The position numbers were made by a program, and so were the translations under genes. A model generated the notes under the pieces. It saw only the letters and a program-made list of their open reading frames with translations. It did not search any database and was not told the origin of the DNA. A DNA stretch of 64,000 nucleotides from Saprospiraceae bacterium (lineage in GTDB: Bacteria > Bacteroidota > Bacteroidia > Chitinophagales > Saprospiraceae): contig JADJNF010000009.1 of the NCBI GenBank assembly GCA_016714445.1, positions 868,001 through 932,000 of the forward strand, given 5' to 3'. Every line of letters begins with the position of its first letter. The stretch's first letter is position 1. This document shows, one piece after another, positions 35,547 through 44,528 of the stretch.

Positions 35547-36292
35547 TGCGTCTGATAGCAATTTTGATGATACTCACCTTCATGGCATGTAAGACTACCA
35601 AACGACTGGCCCCACTACCTGAAAGGTCACAGGAAGAGATCATCCATGCCTTAAAAAAAAGAAATATCGACTTCCAGTGGTTTAGTGGTAAAGTGAGTAC
35701 TTCTATGGAGTCACCGGATGAAAATGTTTCCGGATCTATGACTATAAGGATGAAAAAAGACAGCGTCTTATGGGTGGCAGTTAAAAAATTTGGTTGGGAA
35801 GCGGCCCGTTTACTGGTAGAAAAAGACCAGTACACTATACTGTACCGACTGGAATCAGCCTATGAATCCGGAAATATTTCTCAAATCAATGACATCATTT
35901 CTGTCACTGCCAATTTTGAAGATATACAGCAACTCATGTTTGGTAATGTGATCCTTCCGGAAAACGAAGAAATAAATTTCAGAAAGGACTCTGTGTACTA
36001 TGTAATCCTTACAAAAGTGGATGGCATCATACTCGAATATTTTGTCAATGGCTATAATCTGAAACTGGAAAAAATGAACATCACGGACAAGATGAACCGA
36101 ACTGCAAATGCTCTTTATACTGATTACAGAAAAATAGACGGATTTGGAGATGTTGCCTATGAAAGGACTTTTGTATTTCCATATTCCAATACAGCCAACG
36201 CAACCATCAACATGAAATTTTCAGAAATAGAGATTGATGTACCCAAAGAAATAAAGTTTTCAATCCCCAAAAGCTATGAAAAAATCAATTGA
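35546..36292 (+). CDS. DUF4292 lipoprotein
   Basis: A 248-residue protein. The N-terminus MRLIAILMILTFMACK has a lipobox (FMAC) with the acylated cysteine at about residue 15. The body fits DUF4292, a LolA/LolB-like beta fold, with FQWFSGKVSTSM and DSVLWVAVKKFGWEAARLLV. It sits between the TPR gene (1-bp overlap) and the EnvC-like gene (17-bp overlap). LolA/B-like folds bind lipids or lipoproteins, so a role in outer membrane biogenesis is plausible; the exact function is unknown. Confidence 0.88.
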   Translation: MRLIAILMILTFMACKTTKRLAPLPERSQEEIIHALKKRNIDFQWFSGKVSTSMESPDENVSGSMTIRMKKDSVLWVAVKKFGWEAARLLVEKDQYTILYRLESAYESGNISQINDIISVTANFEDIQQLMFGNVILPENEEINFRKDSVYYVILTKVDGIILEYFVNGYNLKLEKMNITDKMNRTANALYTDYRKIDGFGDVAYERTFVFPYSNTANATINMKFSEIEIDVPKEIKFSIPKSYEKIN

Positions 36293-37469
36293 TCTTTTTA
36301 TTCTCTTTTTACTTTTGTTTACTGCCGGTGATATAGTCGGGCAGTCCAGGAAAGAGTTGGAAAAACAACGGATGCAAATCATAAAAGATATAGAAAAAAC
36401 TTCCAAAGCACTTGAAAATACCAAAAAGAATAAAGAAAAAAACCTGACCCAACTAAAAGCTCTGGAACAACAGGTAGGAAGCCGGAAAAAACTTATCAAT
36501 AATTTGCAGTCTGAAGTTAAGCTCAATGAAAAATTGATCACCCAAAATGAATCCCGAATAGAAACCTTGAGACGAAAACACATGGAACTAAAATCTCAGT
36601 ATAATAATATATTGAGAAAAAGTTACCTGAATAAAATCAGCAACTCAAAATGGTCCTATCTACTTTCTTCAGCAAATCTGAATAATCTGGTGATCAGATG
36701 GAGATATATACATCAGTTTGACCAGTACACTACCCAAAAACTGGAAGAGATTCAAACCATTTCCGGCGAAATAAAAATAAAAAATGAAGAAATCCTAAAA
36801 ACCAAAGAAGATAATCTGAATACGCTGCAGGAAACTTCAAAAAATATGGTGATTCTGGAGAAAGAGCAAAAAGATAAAGACGCTATTGTAAAAAAACTTT
36901 CCAAGGAAGAAGAAAAACTTAAAATATCTCTTAAAAAACGGGAAAGGGAAAGGGAAAACCTAAATGCAGCTATAGAAAAAATCATCGTCGCTGCTTTGGC
37001 CAAAGCCAGAGATAAAGAAAAGGGCGATGTAGCGGTAGTAAAGAAAAAAGAAATAGACAATTCCGGTTTTTCAAAAAACCAGGGTGCACTCAACTGGCCG
37101 GTATCCAAAGGAAAAATAACCGGAAGATTTGGTACTCACGCTCACCCTACGATCAAAAATATTCAGATATCCAACAATGGCGTCGACTTTACTTTGCCTT
37201 CCGGAGACGCTGTAGAATGTGTTTTTGACGGCGAAGTAGTAGGAGTCACCAACATACCGGGATTTAAAAATATGGTCATCATCAGACATGGCAGCTACTA
37301 CTCGGTATACTCCAAGTTGGATCAGGTCAATATAAGCAAGGGGCAAAAAATCAAGATGGGACAAAAAATCGGCAATATTCTGGCCGGAGAAGATGGAAAT
37401 GCTGAGCTTCACTTTGAACTATGGAAAGACAAAAGCAAACTCGATCCACAAAAATGGTTCAATAAATAA
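36276..37469 (+). CDS. EnvC-like murein hydrolase activator (coiled coil + M23/LytM domain)
   Basis: A 397-residue protein: signal peptide (1-22, FTAGDIVGQ), long coiled coil (about 25-255, Lys/Glu-rich) and a C-terminal LytM/M23 domain (about 275-395; GRFGTHAHPTIKNIQISNNGVDF, LHFELWKDKSKLDPQKWF). The first metal ligands of active M23 enzymes are not both present (NNGVDF replaces the usual H-x3-D context), which fits EnvC-type proteins that activate amidases rather than cut peptidoglycan. Last gene of the operon; it converges on ridA with a 10-bp gap. Confidence 0.9.
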   Translation: MKKSIDLFILFLLLFTAGDIVGQSRKELEKQRMQIIKDIEKTSKALENTKKNKEKNLTQLKALEQQVGSRKKLINNLQSEVKLNEKLITQNESRIETLRRKHMELKSQYNNILRKSYLNKISNSKWSYLLSSANLNNLVIRWRYIHQFDQYTTQKLEEIQTISGEIKIKNEEILKTKEDNLNTLQETSKNMVILEKEQKDKDAIVKKLSKEEEKLKISLKKRERERENLNAAIEKIIVAALAKARDKEKGDVAVVKKKEIDNSGFSKNQGALNWPVSKGKITGRFGTHAHPTIKNIQISNNGVDFTLPSGDAVECVFDGEVVGVTNIPGFKNMVIIRHGSYYSVYSKLDQVNISKGQKIKMGQKIGNILAGEDGNAELHFELWKDKSKLDPQKWFNK

Positions 37470-37478
37470 AAAGACACA

Positions 37479-38000
37479 TCAATTTTCTACTTCAACAATC
37501 ACTTCTATCTCCACAGCCATATTGAACGGTAAGGAACATACACCTACAGCACTTCTGGCATGTTTTCCTTTATCACCAAATACATCTATCATCAGGTCTG
37601 AAAAGCCATTAATGACTTTGGGGTGCTGGTCAAAATCAGAAGTAGCATTGACCATGCCAAGTACCTTGACTATTTGTTTTACTTTATTTAAATCTTTAAG
37701 CTGATGTTTTAACTCAGCAAGTATGATCAAACCCGTCATTCTGGCCGCTTCTTTTCCTTCTTCTACAGACAGAGATGCACCCACTTTACCGGTCAGGTAG
37801 GTACCATCAGGTCTTTTCGGACCTTTGCCGGACAGATATAAAAGATTTCCCACGCGAACAGCATTAACAAAAGATGCTACAGGAGAAGATGTAGCAGGAA
37901 GGACGATATTTAATTCAGCGATCCGTTTTTCAGCATCCTGAGAATGTAGAGATTGAAAAATAAAAACAAATATCAGCAAAAAAATGTACCTGATGATCAT
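37479..38000 (-). CDS. RidA/YjgF-family protein with signal peptide
   Basis: A 173-residue protein. An N-terminal signal peptide (1-20, FIFQSLHSQ) precedes a RidA domain: VGNLLYLSGKGPKRPDGT, the central EEGKEAARMTGLIILAEL and the C-terminal KHARSAVGVCSLPFNMAVEIEVIVE, which includes the conserved arginine that binds imine/carboxylate substrates in RidA. Most RidA proteins are cytoplasmic; an exported member is a distinct subgroup seen in Bacteroidota. Its substrate is unknown. Monocistronic. Confidence 0.88.
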   Translation of the reverse strand: MIIRYIFLLIFVFIFQSLHSQDAEKRIAELNIVLPATSSPVASFVNAVRVGNLLYLSGKGPKRPDGTYLTGKVGASLSVEEGKEAARMTGLIILAELKHQLKDLNKVKQIVKVLGMVNATSDFDQHPKVINGFSDLMIDVFGDKGKHARSAVGVCSLPFNMAVEIEVIVEVEN

Positions 38001-38067
38001 AATTTAATATTAATAGTAAAAGAAATTAAAATATCCAAAAGTGAGACCGCTCTGAAAAGTACTATTT

Positions 38068-38161
38068 TGCCACAAAGGCACAAAAACACAAAGAATCACT
38101 AATTTCTAACATCTGATAATCATTTCTTTGTGGTCCTTAGAGTCTTGGAGTCTTAGTGGCA
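38068..38161 (+). repeat. 94-bp palindromic intergenic repeat, copy 1
   Basis: Bounded by TGCCAC (38068) and GTGGCA (38161) with an inner inverted pair CACAAAGAA (38087-38095) / TTCTTTGTG (38124-38132). The complement of 50884-50977 matches it along its entire length, including both ends and the inner arms. No open reading frame inside. The structure suggests a REP- or MITE-like non-autonomous element. Confidence 0.8.
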
Positions 38162-38319
38162 TTTCATCTGTTTCTTTTAATTTGTTTTTTAATTGTCAGA
38201 CTTGTCCGATTTGGAACAATCGGATGGAATTCGCATGAAAATAATCATCACGGTTTGTGTGTTACTGCTCATTTCATCATTTTAGACTTTTCGGAGTGTA
38301 CTCAAAAGAACAAAGGTAA

Positions 38320-38354
38320 TAAAATAAAAAAGCCCGAACATAATGTCCGGGCTT
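38320..38354 (-). terminator. Rho-independent terminator (minus strand)
   Basis: An 11-bp stem (38330-38340 / 38344-38354, one mismatch, loop TAA) with GC-rich arms is followed on the minus strand by TTTTTTATTTT. It lies 20 bp beyond the stop of the small minus-strand ORF at 38375-38491. Confidence 0.75.
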
Positions 38355-38374
38355 CTCTTCATCAGAAACTTTGA

Positions 38375-38491
38375 CTATAATTTGGCTCCCTGATAGCTCA
38401 ATGTCATAGATATGACTATGATACTAAGCAATAAAAAAGCCAACAAAAATCTGGAGTCCCTGAATAGAATCTCGTCTTTCTTGTACAACAT
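38375..38491 (-). CDS. Possible 38-residue single-span membrane peptide
   Basis: The ATG at 38491 opens a 38-codon frame: a charged N-terminus (MLYKKDEILFRDSR) followed by one hydrophobic helix (FLLAFLLLSIIVISMTL) and a short tail SYQGAKL. A strong terminator follows its stop on the same strand, suggesting that something is transcribed here. The frame is open upstream for about 40 more codons without another good start, so it could also be the remnant of a longer gene. No family is recognised. Confidence 0.35.
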   Translation of the reverse strand: MLYKKDEILFRDSRFLLAFLLLSIIVISMTLSYQGAKL

Positions 38492-38812
38492 AAATATGAG
38501 TTTGTCCTGGTTACTAAGTGTATTTTTTGATATCTTTATATCGTTTCGTCTGATGCTTATAAGCCAAAAATGATACCATATGATTTTATCATAATATGAA
38601 AAATACCCCTTTTATCAGCCCTTAAATATGGTTAGAATTCATGTGTTGTAAATATCTGTTTCATTGTACTCAAAGGCTCAACTCATTTTATATGTCTTTA
38701 TTTTTTAAACTGTTTTTTATATTAATATGAACGTCCAAAAAATTACCCAATTTAGGGCTAAAAAAAAATAAAATTTTTCTGAAAGAAATATCCTACCCAT
38801 CATGTCATGAGT

Positions 38813-38820
38813 TATCTTTG
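38813..38820 (+). promoter_or_regulatory. -7 element TATCTTTG
   Basis: Matches TAnnTTTG, 28 bp before the ATG of the LURP-like gene. Confidence 0.55.
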
Positions 38821-38848
38821 ACATTATTTACTCAAAAAACTCAACTTT

Positions 38849-39448
38849 ATGAACATTAACATGACCTACCCTATCGAATTTGAATTTAAAATAATGGCTC
38901 TTGCTCCTCAGTTTTATGTAAGAGATGGTGCCGGCAGAGATGTGGCTTATGTCAAGCAAAAACTTTTTAAGCTAAAAGAAGATATTACTGTATTTGAAAA
39001 TGCAAGCCAAACCACACCCATATATAAAATCAAGGCCAATCAATGGATAGACTGGTCTGCTTCCTATATTCTTTCAGATGCCGCAGGACACGAACTGGGC
39101 AGAATGGGTCGCAAAGGCGGCAGATCACTGTGGAAGGCCACGTATGAAATTTTTGATGCTAGTAATACGCAGGAATTTAAGATAGAAGAAGACAATGCCT
39201 TTGTTAAAATTATGGATGCTGTTTTTTCTGAAATACCTATATTGGGTATATTTACCGGATATGTATTTAATCCAAAGTATAATATTTTTAATGAAAAAGG
39301 CGAAAAAGTAGCTGAATTTGCGAAAGAATCTTCATTCCTGGGTAAAAAATTTAAATTGCATCAATTGAGCGATCTGAATGTACAGGAAGAAGAAAGAATA
39401 ATACTTAGTCTAATGATGATGGTATTGCTCGAAAGAAGCAGAGGATAA
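38849..39448 (+). CDS. LURP-one-related / tubby C-like domain protein
   Basis: A 199-residue protein without signal peptide. The beta-strand pattern and segments YVRDGAGRDVAYVKQKLFKLKEDITVFE, ADWSASYILSDAAG-like and WKATYEIFD fit the tubby C-terminal-like fold shared by LURP-one-related proteins and phospholipid scramblases. A hydrophobic stretch (about 120-140, IPILGIFTGYVF) interrupts the fold. Bacterial members are uncharacterised. It has its own promoter and a terminator shared with the convergent gene. Confidence 0.7.
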   Translation: MNINMTYPIEFEFKIMALAPQFYVRDGAGRDVAYVKQKLFKLKEDITVFENASQTTPIYKIKANQWIDWSASYILSDAAGHELGRMGRKGGRSLWKATYEIFDASNTQEFKIEEDNAFVKIMDAVFSEIPILGIFTGYVFNPKYNIFNEKGEKVAEFAKESSFLGKKFKLHQLSDLNVQEEERIILSLMMMVLLERSRG

Positions 39449-39491
39449 AAAAAAGGCATGGAGGATACATCAAAAATTTATCCTCCATGCC
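39446..39491. terminator. Bidirectional terminator between convergent genes
   Basis: A perfect 13-bp stem (39455-39467 / 39479-39491, GGCATGGAGGATA and its complement, 11-nt loop). On the minus strand it is followed by eight T residues. The right arm overlaps the last codons and stop of the AstE/AspA-like gene. Confidence 0.8.
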
Positions 39492-40422
39492 ATGTTTTAA
39501 CAATAAAAAAACCATCGTTGCCTTGTGCCTGATACAATGGCATTAATATCATACCATCTACTTCTGCTTTGACATCCTGACCATCATATCTGGCCAGCAA
39601 TTCACCTTTGGTCACCGCCTGAAAGTTTTTAAATCCCGGTTTCATCTGCCATTTATGATTTTCATCAATGTGAAACTTATAAATCACTTCGACAATCTCC
39701 GGCAAATTGCGTGAATATTGCTTCAGGATGTGGTCGTGTCTGTTTTCTATGTGCTCGGGGCTTACCACACCGATGGCGCGCAAAAAGTTGACTATAGCCG
39801 CAATACAACGGTTGATGGATTGTGAATCATCATGATGTCCTCCTTCAAAAGCAATGGCAGTAGATGGTAGTCCCATATTTTTTTCATTGAAATAATGCAG
39901 GGTCGTACCGCTGATATCCTTTAATAGACCCAATATGACCGGCGCATGTATCTCATGGGCAATTTCAATACTTTTTTTATTGTCTGTAGTGATACAAAAA
40001 ATGCCACCGTCTGATGAAGTGGTATGCAGATCAAGCAAATACAATTCGTCAGGCCCTACCCTTTTGATTTCTTCATCAATCACATCCAAAATATCCCTGA
40101 TCTCCCAGTCCTCGTCGTGCAATTGATCTTTATCCGAATGTTTCAAATTTTGAATAAATTCAGGTTCCCAGGATCTGTTGATATCTTTTTGTATAAACCT
40201 TTTTCCCATTTTGTATGCCTGTAGGTTACCGATGATGCCAATGATTTCTCCTTTGTAAGTGAAATCAGGATTGGTAATCGGTTCTACTTCCAACATCTTA
40301 AAAAGCAGATCCAAAGCCCTAACCCCTGCCGGTTCATTGCCATGCATACCGCCGGTAATGACAAGCAAAGGCCCCGGTTCATTCCCCTTATATTTACCAA
40401 TTATTCTTTGACTCAATGACAT
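39478..40422 (-). CDS. Succinylglutamate desuccinylase/aspartoacylase-family zinc hydrolase
   Basis: A 314-residue M14-like zinc enzyme: GGMHGNEPAG provides the first ligands (H27, E30), LDLHTTSSDGG the third histidine, and AIAFEGGHHDD the likely catalytic glutamate. The C-terminal part (PGFKNFQAVTKGELLARYDG, VDGMILMPLYQ) is the typical AstE/AspA beta domain. It removes acyl groups from N-acyl amino acids or related substrates; which one is unknown. The gene follows the M20 amidohydrolase on the same strand by 35 bp, so both may act on N-acylated amino acids. Confidence 0.88.
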   Translation of the reverse strand: MSLSQRIIGKYKGNEPGPLLVITGGMHGNEPAGVRALDLLFKMLEVEPITNPDFTYKGEIIGIIGNLQAYKMGKRFIQKDINRSWEPEFIQNLKHSDKDQLHDEDWEIRDILDVIDEEIKRVGPDELYLLDLHTTSSDGGIFCITTDNKKSIEIAHEIHAPVILGLLKDISGTTLHYFNEKNMGLPSTAIAFEGGHHDDSQSINRCIAAIVNFLRAIGVVSPEHIENRHDHILKQYSRNLPEIVEVIYKFHIDENHKWQMKPGFKNFQAVTKGELLARYDGQDVKAEVDGMILMPLYQAQGNDGFFIVKTWHGG

Positions 40423-40457
40423 TTATTTTTTGAAAAACCAATAAAATACCAGGCTAT

Positions 40458-41774
40458 TTATTTGGTATCAATCACCAACTGAGCCAATGCTTTCATTCCT
40501 AATATAAATCCACTTTCGTCAATGTAAAAATCCGGTGTATGATGCTGTGATGCATCTATAGTATCTATATTTTTTGGTTTACCCCCAAGAAAGAAAAATA
40601 ATCCGGGTACTTTTTTTGCATAAAATGAAAAATCTTCAGCACCGGTACTTGCCTTCACAACACGTACATTGTCTTCTCCTGCTACCTTTTCCAATGATGG
40701 CAACATTTTAGCCGTAAGTTGCGGATTATTAAACGTGACGGGATAACCAATTTTTATTTCTACTTCAGCAGTTGCACCTGAACTTTCAGCTATTTTTTCG
40801 GCCGTAAGTTTGATTTTTTCGTGGACTATTTTCTGCATAGCTGTATCCAGTGTTCGTATGGTGCCTATCATTTCCACTTCTTCAGGGATGATATTATTCC
40901 TTACCCCACCCGATATTTTACCAACAGTAATCACAGCGGCTTCGTTGGTCAGATCTGTTTGTCTGCTGATGATGGTCTGCAAGCCCAGTATTACCTGCGC
41001 TGCAGCAACAATAGGGTCCACTCCTTTCCATGGACGGGATCCGTGCACTTGTTTGCCTTTAATTTTGATGGAAAACTGATCAGCGGCAGCCATGGCTCCC
41101 AAAGGTTTGTAGGTGATAGTGCCTACATCTGTCACACTGGAAATATGTAGGCCATACATCACTTCTATGCCATATTTGTCTATCAGTCCTTGTTTTATCA
41201 TTAGGGCAGCACCACCTTCTTCCCCTATAGGAGCACCTTCTTCTGCCGGTTGGAATACAAAAACAATTTTTCCTTTAAGTTCACTTTTTATACTGCTTAA
41301 TATTTTCGCAGTCCCCATCAGTATGGCAACGTGGCTGTCGTGACCACAGGCGTGCATGATACCCACTTTCTGGCCCAGATATTCAGTCTCTTCTATGGAA
41401 GCAAACGGCAATTTCACCCGTTCTCTGACCGGCAAACCATCCATATCCGCCCTCAGCCCGATTACAGGGCCTGGTTTTCCGGTGTTTAAAACCGCCACAA
41501 CACCGGTATGGGCCATTCCTGTTTCAATGCTGACATCCAGGCCTTTGAGATTTTCGGCAATGTATGCCATGGTTTTATATTCTCTATTGGAGAGTTCAGG
41601 ATATTGATGCATATGTCTGCGCCACTCGATGACCTGTGCTTCGTGCTGACTTGCGAGAGTGGCGATTTTTGTGGTAAGGTCAGGTGGTTTGACTTGTCCT
41701 TTTTTCTGAGCCATTACAAAAGTAGAAATGGTGCATCCTAAAATAATAAGTATGAATTTCATATGATGTCTCAT
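40458..41774 (-). CDS. M20-family amidohydrolase, exported (N-acyl amino acid / hippurate hydrolase-like)
   Basis: A 438-residue enzyme with a signal peptide (ends STFVMAQ; an alternative start is M5 at 41762). M20D motifs: HQYPELSNREYKT, GLRADMDGLPV, HACGHDSHVAILMG, FQPAEEGAPIGEEGG and GAEDFSFYAKKVPGLFFFLG. The di-metal site and the Cys-Gly-His-Asp segment identify the aminoacylase/IAA-amino acid hydrolase subfamily. It is expected to act in the periplasm on N-acyl or peptide-like amides. Likely co-transcribed with the downstream AstE/AspA-like gene. Confidence 0.92.
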   Translation of the reverse strand: MRHHMKFILIILGCTISTFVMAQKKGQVKPPDLTTKIATLASQHEAQVIEWRRHMHQYPELSNREYKTMAYIAENLKGLDVSIETGMAHTGVVAVLNTGKPGPVIGLRADMDGLPVRERVKLPFASIEETEYLGQKVGIMHACGHDSHVAILMGTAKILSSIKSELKGKIVFVFQPAEEGAPIGEEGGAALMIKQGLIDKYGIEVMYGLHISSVTDVGTITYKPLGAMAAADQFSIKIKGKQVHGSRPWKGVDPIVAAAQVILGLQTIISRQTDLTNEAAVITVGKISGGVRNNIIPEEVEMIGTIRTLDTAMQKIVHEKIKLTAEKIAESSGATAEVEIKIGYPVTFNNPQLTAKMLPSLEKVAGEDNVRVVKASTGAEDFSFYAKKVPGLFFFLGGKPKNIDTIDASQHHTPDFYIDESGFILGMKALAQLVIDTK

Positions 41775-41835
41775 GGTATGCTTTAAATGTTTTAAATTTG
41801 TTTTACAAAATCCAAAGTAAGTGATTTTACTTAAA

Positions 41836-42633
41836 ATGAAGATAGTTTTTAATCAATATTTTACGTTTATATTTTTAAGCACCTTTTTGGTACCCACTTT
41901 TATGTTTGCTCAACCTGAGGAATCTAAAAGTTCCCTTTCAGCATGTATCATTGAAAATGCACAACAATTGAACGGAAGTCCTTATGTACCAGGAACGCTG
42001 GAAGTAGCCGGACCGGAAAAACTGGTATACTTTAAGGACAAATTTGATTGTGTCACTTTTGTAGAATATGTCCTGGCACTGTCCATATATCAGGCAGGAA
42101 ATACCCAAAATAAAACTTTTGAAGCCATCCTGCAACAACTCAGGTACAGACATGGCAAGATAGACGGCTACGGTTCAAGATTACATTATTTTTCAGAATG
42201 GATACTGGAAAATGAAAAAAACGGATTTATTCGAAATATAACACCGAAGATCAGCTCATCGCCTTATAAAAAAAACATCAGATTTATGACTTCTAATGCT
42301 CCAAAATATCCACCCCTTACAGATAAAAAAGAACTTAAAAAGGTGAGTCTTGCAGAGCATCGGATCAGTGACTATACATGGAATTATATACCAAAAAGTA
42401 AAATAAATCACATTTCTGATCAGATATTGAGTGGAGATATCATAGCCATTACCACGGATATTAAAGATTTGGATTTCGTTCATACCGGTTTTGCCATCAG
42501 AACGGAAGATGGTGTACATTTGCTTCATGCATCTGAATCAGAAGGAAAAGTAGTGATAAGTAAAAATACACTGTATGACTATCTAAAAAGCCATAAACAT
42601 CAGTCCGGTATTATGATATTGAGGGTGAAATAA
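41836..42633 (+). CDS. DUF1460 (NlpC/P60-like) exported protein
   Basis: A 265-residue protein from the ATG at 41836; an in-frame GTG at 41821 is possible but would lengthen the signal peptide n-region. The signal peptide ends FMFAQ. DUF1460 features: GSPYVPGTLEVAGPEKLVYF, the nucleophile context FDCVTFVEYVLAL, RYRHGKIDGYGSRLHYFSEWI and a late SGDIIAITTDIKDLDFVHTGFAI with the likely catalytic histidine. Structural work on this family points to an N-acetylmuramoyl-L-alanine amidase or peptidase-like role on cell-wall fragments; the specificity here is unknown. Confidence 0.85.
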   Translation: MKIVFNQYFTFIFLSTFLVPTFMFAQPEESKSSLSACIIENAQQLNGSPYVPGTLEVAGPEKLVYFKDKFDCVTFVEYVLALSIYQAGNTQNKTFEAILQQLRYRHGKIDGYGSRLHYFSEWILENEKNGFIRNITPKISSSPYKKNIRFMTSNAPKYPPLTDKKELKKVSLAEHRISDYTWNYIPKSKINHISDQILSGDIIAITTDIKDLDFVHTGFAIRTEDGVHLLHASESEGKVVISKNTLYDYLKSHKHQSGIMILRVK

Positions 42634-42782
42634 AAAACTGCAACACGTTAGCAAGTAAAAAACTATTGCAAAATACAGTATAAAAGGCATTATTCATCCA
42701 TTTTTAACCATAAAAAATACACACTTTAGGATTGAAATATTAAAAGGGTCTTCCCGAGTTATAGCAAAACCAATTTCTTTAC

Positions 42783-44228
42783 CTAAGGCTCGAAGAGAAC
42801 GATATTCCTTATCATACCATCAAACACAAAAAAATGAAAAGGCAAGACAGAATACCAATATAATCTGCCCAAAACACCTATTGGCCTGAATGTAGCTGTT
42901 TGTTGCAGGTAGGTTTTATTATCAGACGTTATGATCTGAAATTCCAGCCACGCCTCACCGGGCAATTTCATTTCGGCATACAATAACAGTCTCCTGTTGG
43001 GTTTATCTGCTGCAAGTACCCGCCAGAAATCCAGGGTATCGCCGGTATAAATATCATGCCCATTAGTACGTCCGCGTCTGAGCCCTACTCCACCACACAA
43101 CTTGTCCAGAAAACCCCTGACTTGCCACAAAGTATTGCCATAATACCATCCACGTGCTCCACCAATAGACCAGATATTATCCATCACCTGATCAGCATTT
43201 CCTGTGATTTCTTTTCTTCTGGTATCTATAAAACAACCATCCACAGGCACATGTACATGCTCAAGTAGCGAATTATCAGCATAACTTGAAATCAACGCAT
43301 CTTTCCAACTGGAAATGACATTGTTTTGCTCTATTTTCTGAAAAGCCAGGGCCACAGCTTGCTTATACGTCAGCAACTGAATGCCCAGTACTTTTGCCAG
43401 ATCATTCTGCGTCGCCACTACTTCTACCTTCATACTATTGACCAGATTGGCCGCCAGTTTGTAAGATGTATTGGTCACAAAATACAGCCAGTAGGAAGAA
43501 AGTTTGGGCGTCATGACAGGTACGGTGATGATGTATCTTTTCAGGCCACGCACCTCTGCAAACTGAAGTATCATCGCTTTGTAAGTCAATATGTCCGGTC
43601 CTCCGATGTCATAAGACTGGCCAAATGTTTCAGGTCTGAGCAGTACTCCGGTAAGATATTCCAGGACATTTCTGATGGCTATAGGTTGGGTTTTGGTATT
43701 CACCCATTTGGGAGATATCATCACCGGCAATTTTTCGACCAGATCACGTATGATCTCAAATGACGAACTACCCGAACCGACAATGATGCCTGCTTTGAGC
43801 GCTGTCACCTGCACCCTTCCTGCAGAAAGTATATCAGCGACCATTTTTCGGGAAGCCAGGTGGCGCGATAGCATCTTTTCATTGGTAATTCCACCCAAAT
43901 AAATGATCTGCCGGGCGGATGTATGTTGCATAAGTTCTACAAAATTTTGCGCAGATGTTTTTTCCAGGCTTTCAAAGTCATTGGTGTCGTCACTCATGGA
44001 GTGTATGAGATAATAAGCCACATCAATATCCCTGAGCAAAGGATGTGCCTCGGGCTTTTTGAGAAAGTCTATTTCAACCAGAGATATCAAAGGATTTTTA
44101 TAGATACCTTCATTCGGAAATCTGTTTTTATCTCTTACGCTGCAAATCACCTCGTGCCCCTGCTCTACTAAAACAGGAAGTAATCTTTTGCCTATATATC
44201 CATTGGCGCCTGTGAGCAATATTTTCAT
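42783..44228 (-). CDS. NAD(P)-binding SDR-like protein with C-terminal DUF2867
   Basis: A 481-residue protein. The N-terminal Rossmann domain opens with LLTGANGYIGKRLLPVL (TGxxGxxG dinucleotide site) and resembles atypical short-chain reductases of the NmrA/complex I assembly type (VAYYLIHSMSDD, IYLGGITNEKMLSRHLASR). The C-terminal half (about 320-480, SIGGARGWYYGNTLWQVRGFLDKLCGGVGLRRGR, GDTLDFWRV) is DUF2867. The fusion is common in Bacteroidota and Actinobacteria. No substrate is known. Cytoplasmic. Confidence 0.9.
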   Translation of the reverse strand: MKILLTGANGYIGKRLLPVLVEQGHEVICSVRDKNRFPNEGIYKNPLISLVEIDFLKKPEAHPLLRDIDVAYYLIHSMSDDTNDFESLEKTSAQNFVELMQHTSARQIIYLGGITNEKMLSRHLASRKMVADILSAGRVQVTALKAGIIVGSGSSSFEIIRDLVEKLPVMISPKWVNTKTQPIAIRNVLEYLTGVLLRPETFGQSYDIGGPDILTYKAMILQFAEVRGLKRYIITVPVMTPKLSSYWLYFVTNTSYKLAANLVNSMKVEVVATQNDLAKVLGIQLLTYKQAVALAFQKIEQNNVISSWKDALISSYADNSLLEHVHVPVDGCFIDTRRKEITGNADQVMDNIWSIGGARGWYYGNTLWQVRGFLDKLCGGVGLRRGRTNGHDIYTGDTLDFWRVLAADKPNRRLLLYAEMKLPGEAWLEFQIITSDNKTYLQQTATFRPIGVLGRLYWYSVLPFHFFVFDGMIRNIVLFEP

Positions 44229-44528
44229 AAAAATACTTATTTTATAACTATTCTGGTATGATCAATTTCAATCAAAAAATACCAATTTCCCGTGATGCAT
44301 TAGCTCGTTTTTAGTAAACCAATATGGCGGATTAACCCAGGATTGAACACAGAGATGTATCGAATGTTTTGATCTCAAGCTATTATAGATAAGCCAACAC
44401 TTTTTTTTATGATATTTGAAACAAATGAAGGCAAAATGCTTCCTTTGATACAAAAATTTATTTTTGGTTTTGAAGGCATGAATTATAAAAAATTTACAGC
44501 AATGAATCTTCTATAATGTATTTCACTT
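44229..44528. other. Intergenic region, no feature recognised
   Basis: 300 bp between the SDR gene start and the T9SS-tail remnant. No convincing ORF, promoter match or hairpin was seen on either strand. Confidence 0.4.

Larger units (their letters stand above)
38001..38848. other. 848-bp intergenic region with repeat, inverted repeat, small ORF and terminator
   Basis: Contains, in order: the 94-bp palindromic element (38068-38161), an inverted repeat TCCGAT-N8-ATCGGA (38205-38224), a strong minus-strand terminator (38320-38354), a possible 38-codon minus-strand ORF (38375-38491) and the promoter of the next gene (38813-38820). No larger gene is supported. Confidence 0.6.

Noticed and set aside
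44268..44453. A 61-codon minus-strand frame after the SDR gene region
   Set aside because: Composition is Cys/His/Lys-rich with no hydrophobic pattern, no promoter and no recognisable motif; likely chance.
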